DNA of 64,000 nucleotides from Microbacterium azadirachtae (GTDB taxonomy: Bacteria; Actinomycetota; Actinomycetes; Actinomycetales; Microbacteriaceae): positions 52,579-116,578 of the forward strand of contig NZ_JYIX01000027.1 of NCBI RefSeq assembly GCF_000956505.1. Reading direction: 5' to 3'. The notes under the pieces are model-generated. The model made no database searches, had not been told where the DNA came from, and was given only the letters and a program-made list of their open reading frames with translations. Position numbers and translations under genes: made by a program. Numbering within the stretch: position 1 is the stretch's first letter; each line of letters begins with the position of its first letter. This document shows, one piece after another, positions 8,959 to 17,904 of this stretch.

Positions 8959-10329
8959 ATGAAGACGGACACACAGCGCACGCGCCGGGTGGTGATGGCC
9001 GCTCTCGGCGGCATCACGGCGGTAGGACTGCTCGCAGGCTGCGGCTCGAGCACCCCTGGTCAGGCCGCAGGGGGCGGAGGCGATTCCTCCGGCAAGACCA
9101 CGATCGAGTTCTGGCACCGCACGTTCACCCCGCCGGAGAACGCCTGGTACAAGGACATCGTCAAGAAGTTCAACGCCTCGCAGGACAAGATCGTCGTCAA
9201 GGACACGGAGATCCCGGCCGACGCCTGGGACCAGAAGATGAAGGCCGCCCAGGCCGCGGGCAAGGCCCCCGACATCTACACGCACTCCGGCAGCATCCAG
9301 GACGCGGTGAACGCGGGGCAGCTGTACGACCTCGGCAAGGTCGTCGACAAGTCCAAGCTCGGCGAGATCATCGACTCCGCGAAGTCGGTGTCCGAGATCG
9401 GCGGGACCTACTACGCCTACCCGCTCCTGCAGGAGGCCCAGACGGTGCTGTTCTGGAACAAGGACATGCTCTCCAAAGCCGGCGTCGACACCGACAAGGC
9501 CCCGGCCACCTGGGACGACCTGCTCGCCGACTGCGCGAAGATCCAGCCGACGCTCGCCCAGGGGCAGTACTGCATCTCGCCCTCGTCCGACGCCATCACC
9601 TTCGCCTGGTCGACCGTCGGCCAGCAGTACAACTTCGCCGGGCACACCGCGCTCACCGACGACTGGAAGTCGCCGAACATCGACAACGCCGGGTACCGCG
9701 ACCTGATGTCCAAGTACAAGGAGCTGTGGGACAAGGGCTACATGCCCAAGCAGGCGCTCGCCGCCTACGTCGAGGGCAAGGACTTCGGCCAGAAGAAGGT
9801 CGCCTTCAAGGTCTCCGGCTCGTGGATGATGTCCGAGATCGGATCCGACTATCCCGACCTCCTCACCAAGACCGGGATCGGCGCCTTCCCGAACGCCTCG
9901 AACGCCGATGGTCGCACCGCCACCACGCTCGGCAACTTCAAGTGGGTCATCGACGCGAAGACCAAGAACGCCGAGGCCGCGGGGAAGTTCCTGGAGTGGT
10001 CGCTCGCCGGCGACCCGCAGAACCTCGTGCCCTTCTTCGTGAACACGCAGTTCACCAAGGTCCCCGTGCGCAAGTCGGTGCAGGACGCTGTCGCGAAGGA
10101 CGAGGCCGCGGCCAAGGCGCCGTGGTCGACCGTCATCACGAACGACATCGCGCCCGACGCGATCTCCGAGCCGACCTACCCGTGGGACGTCTCGCTCGCG
10201 GTCGGCACCGCGATGGAGTCGGTGATGAAGGGCGCAGCCTCGCCGGATGACGCGATCAACACGGCGAACGCCGCGATCCAGAAGGTCATCCAGTCGCAGG
10301 ACCTGCCCAGCAAGGCTCCCAAGAAGTGA
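8959..10329 (+). CDS. ABC sugar importer, substrate-binding lipoprotein
   Basis: Extracellular solute-binding protein of family 1 (CUT1 type), 456 residues. A lipoprotein signal ends LLAGC with Cys28 as the lipid anchor. The mature protein shows the family pattern (TIEFWHRTF, then FNASQDKIVV, QEAQTVLFWNKDML and a late WSLAGDPQN). The ATG at 8959 has AGGAGG-like sequence upstream; longer frames to 8827 run through the promoter. It heads an operon with two permeases and a DUF4185 enzyme, so arabinose or arabino-oligosaccharides are the likely ligand (inference). No ATPase subunit is encoded nearby; a shared MsiK-type ATPase elsewhere would be usual. Confidence 0.9.
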   Translation: MKTDTQRTRRVVMAALGGITAVGLLAGCGSSTPGQAAGGGGDSSGKTTIEFWHRTFTPPENAWYKDIVKKFNASQDKIVVKDTEIPADAWDQKMKAAQAAGKAPDIYTHSGSIQDAVNAGQLYDLGKVVDKSKLGEIIDSAKSVSEIGGTYYAYPLLQEAQTVLFWNKDMLSKAGVDTDKAPATWDDLLADCAKIQPTLAQGQYCISPSSDAITFAWSTVGQQYNFAGHTALTDDWKSPNIDNAGYRDLMSKYKELWDKGYMPKQALAAYVEGKDFGQKKVAFKVSGSWMMSEIGSDYPDLLTKTGIGAFPNASNADGRTATTLGNFKWVIDAKTKNAEAAGKFLEWSLAGDPQNLVPFFVNTQFTKVPVRKSVQDAVAKDEAAAKAPWSTVITNDIAPDAISEPTYPWDVSLAVGTAMESVMKGAASPDDAINTANAAIQKVIQSQDLPSKAPKK

Positions 10330-10334
10330 GTGCG

Positions 10335-10374
10335 GCGCGGTCGGGGACCGCTGCGCGGCCGTCCCCGACCGCGC
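10335..10374 (+). promoter_or_regulatory. Strong stem-loop between binding-protein and permease genes
   Basis: GCGCGGTCGGGGA (10335-10347) pairs perfectly with TCCCCGACCGCGC (10362-10374) across a 14-nt loop. It starts 5 nt after the binding-protein stop. Hairpins here typically stabilise the upstream message or partly terminate, giving excess binding protein over permease; that role is inferred. Confidence 0.7.
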
Positions 10375-10412
10375 GGCCCGCGCCCAGCACCTCAGAACGA
10401 CGGGGAGAGACG

Positions 10413-11339
10413 ATGGCCACCGAAGCGATCGACGACCGGCGCACGATCAAGCGCCGGCACGCCAAGTACCGCAATCGCGACACGAAGCTCGCCTACCTGA
10501 TGCTCGCGCCCGTGGTGATCCTGCTCGGCGTCTTCGTCGCGTGGCCGGCGGTGTACGCAGGGTTCCTGTCGTTCCAGGACTGGAGCTTCTACAAGGATCC
10601 GCAGTTCGTCGGCGTGAAGAACTACGCCGACGTCCTGACGGACCCGCTGTTCGTCGCCACGATCGGCCGCGGCTTCCTGTTCGTGCTGCTGACGGTGCCC
10701 CCGATGCTCGTTCTCGCATTCCTGTTCGCGAGTCTCGTGGTGACGCTGTCCCGCCGCCTGGCGACGATCCTCAAGGTCAGCATCTACATCCCGACGATCA
10801 TCTCCGGCGTCATCGCCTCCATCATCTTCGTGGTGATCTACGCCTACGACGGCGGGATCCTGAACGCGGTGCTCGCCGCATTCCACATCGACCCGGTGTC
10901 CTGGATCGGGGATCCGGCGTGGGCGCTCCTCTCCGTCGCCGTGCCGGCGGTCTGGCTCGGCATGGGCCTGACGTCGCTCATCATGGTCGCCGCGATGGTC
11001 GACATCCCGACGGAGTACTACGAGGCGGCCGCGATGGAGGGCGCGGGGTGGTGGCAGAAGACCTTCTACATCACGATGCCGCAGATGAAGAACGTGTTCC
11101 TGTACCTGCTCATCACGGGCTTCGTCGCCGCGATCCAGCAGTTCGAGCTGCCCCTCGTCATGACGCAGGGCGGGCCGCTGGACTCGACCACCCTGCCGAA
11201 CCTGTTCATCTTCAACCACTTCCGCAACGACGTGAACGTGGGCTACTCGATCGCCGCGGCGCTGCTGCTGTTCGTGGTGCTGGGATCCGTGTCGGCCCTC
11301 GTGTTCAAGTTCATCAACTCCGAGAGGCTGGTCGACTGA
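10413..11339 (+). CDS. ABC sugar importer permease 1 (MalF-like)
   Basis: CUT1-type inner-membrane permease, 308 residues, with six hydrophobic helices (first YLMLAPVVILLGVFVAW). The EAA loop reads EYYEAAAMEGAGWWQKTFYITMP at about residues 205-227 and is the docking site for the ATPase. Start ATG 10413 follows GGGGAGAGA. The stop overlaps the next start (ATGA at 11339). Part of the importer operon controlled by the operators at 8754-8844. Confidence 0.9.
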   Translation: MATEAIDDRRTIKRRHAKYRNRDTKLAYLMLAPVVILLGVFVAWPAVYAGFLSFQDWSFYKDPQFVGVKNYADVLTDPLFVATIGRGFLFVLLTVPPMLVLAFLFASLVVTLSRRLATILKVSIYIPTIISGVIASIIFVVIYAYDGGILNAVLAAFHIDPVSWIGDPAWALLSVAVPAVWLGMGLTSLIMVAAMVDIPTEYYEAAAMEGAGWWQKTFYITMPQMKNVFLYLLITGFVAAIQQFELPLVMTQGGPLDSTTLPNLFIFNHFRNDVNVGYSIAAALLLFVVLGSVSALVFKFINSERLVD

Positions 11340-12250
11340 TGAGCGCGACGCGCCAGAGCACCGTGCCCGAGACCACCCGGATCGTCCTCGACGGCAAGGA
11401 TCACCGCCGCTTCACGATGCCGCGCGGCATCGGAGGCTGGGCCGCAGTCGTCGGCAAGGGCGTGGTGGGCCTGATCTTCCTGCTCGCCGCGCTGTTCCCG
11501 CTCGCGTGGATGGTGATCGCCGGCTTCAAGGCGAAGACCGAGGTGCTGAGCACGCCCTTCCAGTTCTTCCCCGAGGTGTGGCACTGGGAGAACTACGGCA
11601 AGATCCTGGGCGACGAGACCTTCCTGCGCACGCTCGGCTGGACCTTCCTCGGGGCGATCCTGTTCACGGTGCTCAGCCTCACCGTGAACTCCTTCGCGGC
11701 CTACGCGTTCGCGCGGCTCGAGTTCCGGTTCCAGCGGACGCTCTGGGTCGCCGTCATCACGACCATGTTCATCCCCGGGATGACGATCCTGCTCACGAGC
11801 TTCATCGTGGTGACGAAGCTCGCGATGCTGGACACGCTGGCCGTGCTGGTGATCCCGGGGGCGGCGAGCGCCGCGTCGGTCTTCTTCATCCGGCAGTTCT
11901 ACCTGAACATCCCGGCCAGCCTCGAGGAGGCGGCGATGCTCGACGGATGCGGCCGGTTCGGGATCTTCGTGCGGATCTTCCTTCCGCTGTCGAAGCCGCC
12001 GTTCGTCGTAATGGGCATCACCGCGTTCCTCGCGTACTGGAACTCCTACGTGTGGCCGATCATGACGATCACGTCGCCGGAGAAGTTCGTGCTGCAGCAG
12101 TACCTCGCCGAGTTCCGCACCGGCCGAGGCTCGAGCGAGCTCGGCCTGCTCATGGCCGGATCCGTGCTCGCCGCGGCGCCGGTCGTGATCCTGTTCCTGA
12201 TCTTCCAGCGTCAGATCATCGGCAACATCAAGATGGCCGGACTCAAGTAG
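11339..12250 (+). CDS. ABC sugar importer permease 2 (MalG-like)
   Basis: Second CUT1 permease, 303 residues. Hydrophobic helices begin at about residue 40 (KGVVGLIFLLAALFPLAW), and the EAA motif reads LEEAAMLDGCGRFGIFVRIFLP at about residues 195-216. Its start overlaps the stop of permease 1 by one base (TGATG at 11337-11341), indicating translational coupling. It lies 29 nt before the DUF4185 gene, whose product would generate the transported oligosaccharides. Confidence 0.9.
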   Translation: MSATRQSTVPETTRIVLDGKDHRRFTMPRGIGGWAAVVGKGVVGLIFLLAALFPLAWMVIAGFKAKTEVLSTPFQFFPEVWHWENYGKILGDETFLRTLGWTFLGAILFTVLSLTVNSFAAYAFARLEFRFQRTLWVAVITTMFIPGMTILLTSFIVVTKLAMLDTLAVLVIPGAASAASVFFIRQFYLNIPASLEEAAMLDGCGRFGIFVRIFLPLSKPPFVVMGITAFLAYWNSYVWPIMTITSPEKFVLQQYLAEFRTGRGSSELGLLMAGSVLAAAPVVILFLIFQRQIIGNIKMAGLK

Positions 12251-12279
12251 CCGGTCGCGTTCTCGAAGAGGAGAAGGCC

Positions 12280-13383
12280 ATGTCCGAAGAAGCGATCCGT
12301 CCTGCCCACCGGCTGACCCGCCGCGGCCTGCTGCAGGGAGCCCTCGCCGCGGGCGCCGCGCTCGGCGTCTCGGCGCTGGGGGCGAGCCCCGCGGCGGCCG
12401 CCGGGCTCACCGTGACCCGCATGAAGGTGCTGGCCGGCACGCAGGCCGGTGTCCAGTACGGGATCGGCGCGACCGATCTCGGGATCCCCGCGCGCACGCC
12501 CGACGGGCGGCTGCTGTTCATGTTCGGCGACACCTGGGCCGATGCGGTGGGAGGTGCGAGCTGGCGCTCCCCTGTCGCGCTGTACTCCTCGACGGCGAAC
12601 CTCGCCTCCGGGGTCGTGTTCGACGGGGCGGCGGGGGCCGGCACCAACACCCAGGTCACCGCCCCGCAGCTCTGGTACTACCCGCACGACGCGTACTACG
12701 AGACCGTGATCCCCTCCGACGTGATCACGATCGGCTCGCGGATGTACCTGCACGCGATCGTGAACGGCCCGACGTTCGGTGCGGTGCGCTGGACGGAGCT
12801 GTGGCAGTCCGATGACTCCGGCGCGACCTGGCAGCACACCGGGCTGACCTTCCCGGCCGACATGGCCGACGGGCACTTCCAGTGCATCACCTGGGGTCAG
12901 GGCAACGACGGGTACGTCTACATCTACGGCACCGGGTTCCAGCGCGACAAGGGCATCGTGCTCTACCGGGTGCCGCAGAACAGCATGACCACCTTGTCCG
13001 CGTACCAGCCCTGGGGCTTCGCGAACGGCTCCTGGGGGTGGGGAAATCCGGCCACAGAGGTGCTGCCGGGCAAGTTCGGCGAGATGTGCCTGCGGCCCCT
13101 CGGCGGCAAGTGGATCCTGACGTGGTTCAACGCCGACGCCTACCGGATCGACGCGATGATCGTGAACACCCCGACGGACAACCTCTACACGGCCGCCAAG
13201 ACGACGCTGCTGTGGGGCGGGAACTGGGGCGCCGAGGACGCGACCCATGTCGCCCAGCTCTACGGCGGGTACATCCTGCCCGGCTCGACGCTCTCGGATC
13301 TGCACCTGAGCGTGAGCCAGTGGAACACGGGGAACAACAGCGTCTATCACGTCGAGCAGTTCCGGATCCAGGGTCTCGCCTGA
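12280..13383 (+). CDS. Tat-exported DUF4185 (GH183-like) endo-D-arabinanase candidate
   Basis: A 367-residue DUF4185 protein. A twin-arginine signal (LTRRGLLQGALAAGAALG, cleavage near ASPAAAA) shows export in folded form. The five-bladed propeller-type domain fills the rest. Two aspartates expected at the active site are conserved in TDLG and FGDTW, 18 residues apart, exactly as in the longer paralogue at 21760. Characterised DUF4185 enzymes (family GH183) cut alpha-1,5-D-arabinan of mycobacterial arabinogalactan and lipoarabinomannan. The gene is in the importer operon, supporting a coupled cut-and-import role. Substrate assignment is by family. Confidence 0.8.
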   Translation: MSEEAIRPAHRLTRRGLLQGALAAGAALGVSALGASPAAAAGLTVTRMKVLAGTQAGVQYGIGATDLGIPARTPDGRLLFMFGDTWADAVGGASWRSPVALYSSTANLASGVVFDGAAGAGTNTQVTAPQLWYYPHDAYYETVIPSDVITIGSRMYLHAIVNGPTFGAVRWTELWQSDDSGATWQHTGLTFPADMADGHFQCITWGQGNDGYVYIYGTGFQRDKGIVLYRVPQNSMTTLSAYQPWGFANGSWGWGNPATEVLPGKFGEMCLRPLGGKWILTWFNADAYRIDAMIVNTPTDNLYTAAKTTLLWGGNWGAEDATHVAQLYGGYILPGSTLSDLHLSVSQWNTGNNSVYHVEQFRIQGLA

Positions 13384-13389
13384 ATCGGT

Positions 13390-13420
13390 GATATCGATTT
13401 CGCGCGAAAGTCGCTAGGGT
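13390..13420 (+). promoter_or_regulatory. Weak LacI-type operator and -10 before the ABC exporter
   Basis: GATATCGATTTC at 13390-13401 differs from the regulon palindrome at one base. TAGGGT at 13415-13420 could be a -10 for the exporter genes. The site starts 7 nt after the stop of the DUF4185 gene. A three-codon frame (ATGCGCCGTTGA at 13427) follows; its meaning is doubtful. Confidence 0.45.
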
Positions 13421-13532
13421 GGCGACATGCGCCGTTGAACAGAGACTCCGCGGATCCTCGTGATCCTCCCCGACCGCCGTGCCGAGAGCCCGGGGTCGAC
13501 GACTCTGTTCCCGCTGCGAGAGGAGACGGGCG

Positions 13533-15266
13533 ATGATCGCCCTTCCCGAGAAGTACGTCCCGCCACCGGCCGGGGTGACCCCGGTGGGGTTCCTCGCCTG
13601 GCTCGTCCGCAGGCAGTGGACGACCGTGCTGCAGGGCGTCGTCTGCGACGTGATCTGGCTGCTCGGTCTCGCCCTCACCCCCTGGGCGATCGGCCGCGCC
13701 GTCGATGAGGGGCTGGTGGCGGGGGACTACGGCGCCTTCCTGAGGTGGCTGGGCGTCGTGGTGTGGTTGCAGCTGCAGCACTCCCTGATCCAGGGGCTCA
13801 GGGACAGAGCCGGATCCATCAACTTCGCCCGCGCATACTCGCGGCTCGAGATGGTGCTCGCGCGATCGACCTCGCACGTGACCGTGGCCGCAGAGCGCGC
13901 TCTGGCGCCGGGCGCGGTCGTGACGATGGCGGCGGAGTCGTGGAGCGCCACGTTCCTGCCGATCAACGTGGGCTCCATCACCTCGGCGCTCGTGGCCTTC
14001 ATCACGGTGTCGGTGCTGCTGCTGCGGGACTCTGTGATGCTGGGGCTCTTCGTGATCGTGGGGGTCCCGCTGTTCTCGGCCGCGTCGTTCCTGCTGGTGC
14101 GCACGCTCAACGCTCGCAGCGAGATCGCCTGGGGTGCGCGAGAGGCGATGAACGCGGTCGCCCTGGACAGCGTGAAGGGCCTGCGTGTGCTCCGCGGTGT
14201 CGGTGGCGAGCAGCGCTTCCTCGCACGCTACCGCGAGCGCTCCGCCGAGCTGCGCGTCGCGGGGATCCGCCTCGCCCTGCCGAGAGCGGCCGCGGAGGCG
14301 CTGAACCTGCTCATCCCCGGACTCTTCGTCGCGGGGCTGACCTGGGTCGGAGCGGTCCTCGTGAGCCAGGGGCAGCTTCAGGTGGGCGCGCTCGTCGCCT
14401 TCTACGGCTACGCAGGCTTCCTGGTGCTGCCGGTGGCTCTCATCAACCAGGCGATGACGGTCGCGGTCGATGCGCGGGTGGCGGCGAGACGCATCATCGG
14501 GCTGCTCGCGCTGCAGCCGCTCTGGGCGGACGGAGCGGCCTCGGGACGTATGCCCGAACCATCGCCGGAGGAAGACGATCTGCTGCGCGACGACGTCACG
14601 GGGCTCGTCGTGCGGGAGGGCGAGCTCTTGGGCGTCGTCGTCTCCGAGGAGGGCAGCGCCCGGGCCCTGGTCGACCGCGTCGGTCGTCTCCTCCCCGACG
14701 TCGGTGAAGGATCCGTCGTGCTGCACGGTCGTCGCCTTGAGGACTGGGACATCGCCGTCGTGCGGGAACGGATCGTCGTGTCGGATCCTGTGCCGTTCCT
14801 CTTCAGCGGCACGCTGCGCGAGGTGCTCGATCCCTGGGGCCGCCATGACGACGATGCCGTTCTCGCCGCCGTCGCCGCGGTGGACGCCTCCGACATCGTG
14901 AAGTCGGTCCCCGGTGGCCTCGACGTGCTGGTCGGCGAACGGGGCGTCGAGTTCTCCGGCGGCCAGCGCCAGCGGCTCGGTGCGGCACGTGCCCTTCTCG
15001 CCGAGCCCGAGCTGCTGGTGATGCACGATCCCACTTCGTCGGTGGACGCTCCGACCGAGGAGCGGATGTCGTCGGGGATCCGTTCGCATCGTCGAGGACG
15101 CACCACGATGATCGTGACGACGAGCCCACTCGTGCTCGCACTCGCCGCTCGGGTCGTCCTCGTCGTCGGCGACCGGATCGTGGCGGACGGCACGCACCTT
15201 GGTCTTCTCGAGAGCCACCAGGAGTACCGCGCGCTCGTGATGCGCGCCGAGGGGGTGGAACGATGA
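13533..15266 (+). CDS. ABC exporter half-transporter with degenerate ATPase domain
   Basis: A 577-residue fusion of a six-helix type IV exporter membrane domain (residues about 20-320) with a nucleotide-binding domain. The Walker A region reads VVSEEGSARALV near residue 370 and lacks the GxGKS/T lysine. Walker B reads LLVMHDPTSSVD, with His for the metal Asp and Asp for the catalytic Glu. In contrast the signature FSGGQRQR (about residue 473) is intact. The subunit therefore cannot hydrolyse at its own P-loop but can complete the partner's site. It overlaps the next gene by 4 nt. ATG 13533 follows AGGAG by 7 nt. Substrate unknown. Confidence 0.88.
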   Translation: MIALPEKYVPPPAGVTPVGFLAWLVRRQWTTVLQGVVCDVIWLLGLALTPWAIGRAVDEGLVAGDYGAFLRWLGVVVWLQLQHSLIQGLRDRAGSINFARAYSRLEMVLARSTSHVTVAAERALAPGAVVTMAAESWSATFLPINVGSITSALVAFITVSVLLLRDSVMLGLFVIVGVPLFSAASFLLVRTLNARSEIAWGAREAMNAVALDSVKGLRVLRGVGGEQRFLARYRERSAELRVAGIRLALPRAAAEALNLLIPGLFVAGLTWVGAVLVSQGQLQVGALVAFYGYAGFLVLPVALINQAMTVAVDARVAARRIIGLLALQPLWADGAASGRMPEPSPEEDDLLRDDVTGLVVREGELLGVVVSEEGSARALVDRVGRLLPDVGEGSVVLHGRRLEDWDIAVVRERIVVSDPVPFLFSGTLREVLDPWGRHDDDAVLAAVAAVDASDIVKSVPGGLDVLVGERGVEFSGGQRQRLGAARALLAEPELLVMHDPTSSVDAPTEERMSSGIRSHRRGRTTMIVTTSPLVLALAARVVLVVGDRIVADGTHLGLLESHQEYRALVMRAEGVER

Positions 15267-17026
15267 GCGCTTCCGCGCTGCCCACAGCCGGGCGCCCGCA
15301 CGTGTACGCCGCGATGCGCGCCATCTGGCGCGCGCGGCGGGCGACGTTCATCGCGGTGATCGCCCTGTTCGCCGGCGCGGCCGTGGCAGGACTCGCCCCG
15401 CCGCGCCTGATGGGGCTGCTCATCGATCGGCTTACGGCGGGCGCCGACGCGGGGGAGTTGGCGCTCTACTGTGCCGGCATGCTGGGCTGCGCGCTCGCGC
15501 AGGGCGTCCTCGTGCTGAGCGCGAGCAGGCTCGCCTACGTCGCGGGCGAGCATGTCTTCGCGCAACTGCGGGAAGAGTTCCTGGCGAGCGCGCTCGCGCT
15601 GCCGGTCGGCGTGCTCGAGAGGGGCGGCACGGGAGATCTCGTCGCACGCACCACCCAGGACATCTCCGCCGTGTCGGACACCGTGCGTCGTGCGCTCCCG
15701 GAGTCGCTGATCGCCGGGATCACGGTCGTCCTCACGCTGGCCGCCGCGGTACTCACCTCTCCGGTCATCGCCCCGGTCTACCTGCTCAGCGTGCCGATCC
15801 TCGTGCCGGTCATGCGATGGTTCATCCGTCGGGCCGGCGGTGTCTACGAGACACTCGGCGCGAGCTGGGGCCCGATCTTCGCCTCGATCAACGAGACGGC
15901 GACGGGAGCGCGGACGGTGGAGGCCCTGGGCATCGCCGGAGCGCGGGACCGCTCGATGGAGGCGGCGATCGCCGACATCGGCGTCGCCTGGTACGCGCGC
16001 ATCCGGCTGCGTCAGGTGATGCTCCCGTGGACGAACCTCGCGTTCGCGATCCCTGTCTTCGCATCGCTGGCCTGGGGCGGATGGCTCGCGGCACAGGGCC
16101 ACGTGTCCATCGGCACGGTCGTGAGCGTCACCCTCTTCGCGTCGGCTCTGGTCGCGCCGCTCGAATCGCTGATCGGCTGGACGGATGAGCTGCAGAAGGG
16201 ATTCGTGTCATTCGCGAGGATCCTCGGAGTGGGCGAGGCCGCGGCAGACCGCACCGACTCTTCGGCCGAGCCGGCGACGAAGGACGTCGAGTTGCGCGAC
16301 GTGCGCTTCAGCTATCGCGCAGGGTACGAAGTCGTCCACGGTGTGACGCTGCTCGTGATCCCGGGGGAGCGACTCACTCTCGTGGGCCCATCAGGGGCGG
16401 GGAAGTCGACCCTCGCACGGCTCTTCGCGGGGATCGACTCTCCGATGGGCGGGCGCGTGCTGATCGGAGGCGTGGACGCGGACAGGATCGCGCTGGATCG
16501 CCGGCGCCGTGAGGTCATGCTGGTGTCGCAGGAGAGCCATATCTTCGCGACGACGATCCTGGAGAACGTGCAGCTCGCACGGGGCGACGCCCGCGAGGGC
16601 GAGGTCCGCGATGCGCTCCGCACCATGGGTGCGCTCGAATGGATCGACGCGCTCGACGACGGGTGGGACACCGTGGTCGGATCCGGCGGGCATCCGCTCA
16701 CCGGAGCGCAGGAGCAGCAGCTCGCGCTCGCCCGCGTGCTGCTCGCGGATCCGCACACGATCATCCTGGACGAGGCGACGAGCGCGATGGATCCCACCGC
16801 GGCGCGCGACCTCGAGGCCGCGCTGGCGGCGACCATGCAGGGGCGCACGGTGATCGCGATCGCGCATCGGCTGTCCACCGCCTATGAGGCCGACCGGATC
16901 GCGGTCGTCGACGGCGGCAGGATCGTGGAGCTCGGATCCCACGACGAACTGGTCGAGGCGGGCGGCGCATACGCCCGGCTCTGGGCGCTCTGGCGCGACG
17001 ACGGCGCCCGCTCCGACGGTCGCTGA
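15263..17026 (+). CDS. ABC exporter half-transporter, catalytic partner
   Basis: A 587-residue membrane-ATPase fusion. Six membrane helices occupy residues about 20-320. Walker A is intact (VGPSGAGKST near residue 375), as is Walker B (TIILDEATSAMD near 500) and the H-loop (AIAHRLS). The signature is degenerate: LTGAQEQQ instead of LSGGQ. With the preceding subunit this gives one complete composite site and one dead site, the asymmetric heterodimer pattern seen in TmrAB/TM287-288 exporters. The two genes overlap by ATGA. A drug, lipid or peptide substrate cannot be chosen from sequence. Confidence 0.9.
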   Translation: MSASALPTAGRPHVYAAMRAIWRARRATFIAVIALFAGAAVAGLAPPRLMGLLIDRLTAGADAGELALYCAGMLGCALAQGVLVLSASRLAYVAGEHVFAQLREEFLASALALPVGVLERGGTGDLVARTTQDISAVSDTVRRALPESLIAGITVVLTLAAAVLTSPVIAPVYLLSVPILVPVMRWFIRRAGGVYETLGASWGPIFASINETATGARTVEALGIAGARDRSMEAAIADIGVAWYARIRLRQVMLPWTNLAFAIPVFASLAWGGWLAAQGHVSIGTVVSVTLFASALVAPLESLIGWTDELQKGFVSFARILGVGEAAADRTDSSAEPATKDVELRDVRFSYRAGYEVVHGVTLLVIPGERLTLVGPSGAGKSTLARLFAGIDSPMGGRVLIGGVDADRIALDRRRREVMLVSQESHIFATTILENVQLARGDAREGEVRDALRTMGALEWIDALDDGWDTVVGSGGHPLTGAQEQQLALARVLLADPHTIILDEATSAMDPTAARDLEAALAATMQGRTVIAIAHRLSTAYEADRIAVVDGGRIVELGSHDELVEAGGAYARLWALWRDDGARSDGR

Positions 17027-17046
17027 ACCTGTCGGGGCGGGCGCAC

Positions 17047-17063
17047 GGTCCGGGATCCGGACC
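17047..17063. terminator. Short stem-loop between convergent genes
   Basis: GGTCCGG-GAT-CCGGACC at 17047-17063 is a 7-bp perfect stem. It lies between the ABC exporter stop (17026) and the leftward fasciclin gene stop (17082), so it could serve both directions. Confidence 0.45.
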
Positions 17064-17081
17064 CGGGGTGGAGGGGGCGGG

Positions 17082-17741
17082 TCAGTTGGCCGGCGGCATC
17101 AGCACCGAGTCGATCAGGTAGACGGTGGCGTTGGCGGTGTGCACGCCGCCGCAGATCACCTTGGCGTCGCCCACCATCAGGTTGTCGCCACTGCCGGTCA
17201 CGGTCAGATCCGCGCCCTGCACGGTCTTGTGCGTGCCGGCGATCTTCGACGGATCGATCTGGCCGGCGACGACGTGGTAGGTCAGGATCGACGTCAGCGT
17301 CTTCGCATCCGTCTTCAGGCCGTCGATCGTCGAGGCGGGGATCTTGGCGAACGCGTCGTCCACCGGCGCGAACACCGTGAACTCGCTGCCGTTCAGCGTG
17401 TCGACGAGGTTGACGTCGGGGTTGAGCTTGCCGCTGACGGCGGAGACGAGCGTCTTCAGCATCGGGTTGTTCGACGCGGCCACGGCGACCGGGTCCTGCG
17501 ACATGCCCTGGATCGACCCTGCCCCATCGGGAACCGCCTTGGCGTAGGCCGCGCATCCGGGGCCGACCAGGTCTGCGGCCGGATCCATGGTCGGCGCCGC
17601 ACTCGGCATGGCCGACGACGGAGCCGCCGAGGAGGACGACCCCGCCGCCGAACCGGATCCCATCGAGCATCCCGACAGGACGAGCAGGCCCGCGAAGCCG
17701 AGAGATGCTGCGGCGGCGAACTTCTTGGTGGTGCTGAACAT
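17082..17741 (-). CDS. Fasciclin-domain lipoprotein (MPT70/MPT83-like)
   Basis: A 219-residue surface lipoprotein. The signal ends VLSGC, with Cys25 as lipidation site, followed by a Ser/Ala/Pro-rich spacer to about residue 55. The single FAS1 domain runs to the C-terminus, with the H1 motif [11 protein letters not shown] and the H2-like [10 protein letters not shown]. The domain usually mediates adhesion. It diverges from dipZ with sigK-rskA beyond, the same gene set as the M. tuberculosis mpt83/dipZ/mpt70/sigK region, so SigK control is expected. GGAGG lies upstream of ATG 17741. Confidence 0.9.
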   Translation of the reverse strand: MFSTTKKFAAAASLGFAGLLVLSGCSMGSGSAAGSSSSAAPSSAMPSAAPTMDPAADLVGPGCAAYAKAVPDGAGSIQGMSQDPVAVAASNNPMLKTLVSAVSGKLNPDVNLVDTLNGSEFTVFAPVDDAFAKIPASTIDGLKTDAKTLTSILTYHVVAGQIDPSKIAGTHKTVQGADLTVTGSGDNLMVGDAKVICGGVHTANATVYLIDSVLMPPAN

Positions 17742-17791
17742 CGTGTACCTCCGGAGATTCGCGTCGCGGACCTCCCGCGGCGTCGAGCATT

Positions 17792-17818
17792 CTTCGGAGC
17801 GCTCCGGCGATCGGATGG
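17792..17818 (-). promoter_or_regulatory. SigK-type promoter for the fasciclin gene
   Basis: Read leftward, CCATCC (17818-17813) and CCGAAG (17797-17792) are separated by 15 nt. This resembles the SigK -35/-10 pattern CCATCC/CCGAAT described in mycobacteria. A matching pair with the same spacing faces dipZ. Confidence 0.6.
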
Positions 17819-17853
17819 GAGCGGATCCGATCCGTCGTCCGTCCCGGCGGAAA

Positions 17854-17881
17854 CCAATCCGTTCCGGCCTCTCGTCCGAAC
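17854..17881 (+). promoter_or_regulatory. SigK-type promoter for dipZ-sigK-rskA
   Basis: CCAATCC (17854-17860) and CCGAAC (17876-17881) are 15 nt apart, mirroring the fasciclin promoter on the other strand. The -10 ends 23 nt before the dipZ start. This would make sigK autoregulated through dipZ read-through. Confidence 0.55.
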
Positions 17882-17904
17882 TACCGGCGACGGAAGGCGG
17901 GCAC

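Noticed and set aside
10413..12250. Importer with its own ATPase subunit in the operon
   Set aside because: Neither neighbouring ABC exporter gene fits a CUT1 ATPase (both have fused membrane domains), so a shared ATPase elsewhere is more likely.
13427..13438. Three-codon frame ATGCGCCGTTGA as a leader peptide for the ABC exporter
   Set aside because: Too short to distinguish from chance, with no ribosome-binding site and 95 nt from the exporter start.
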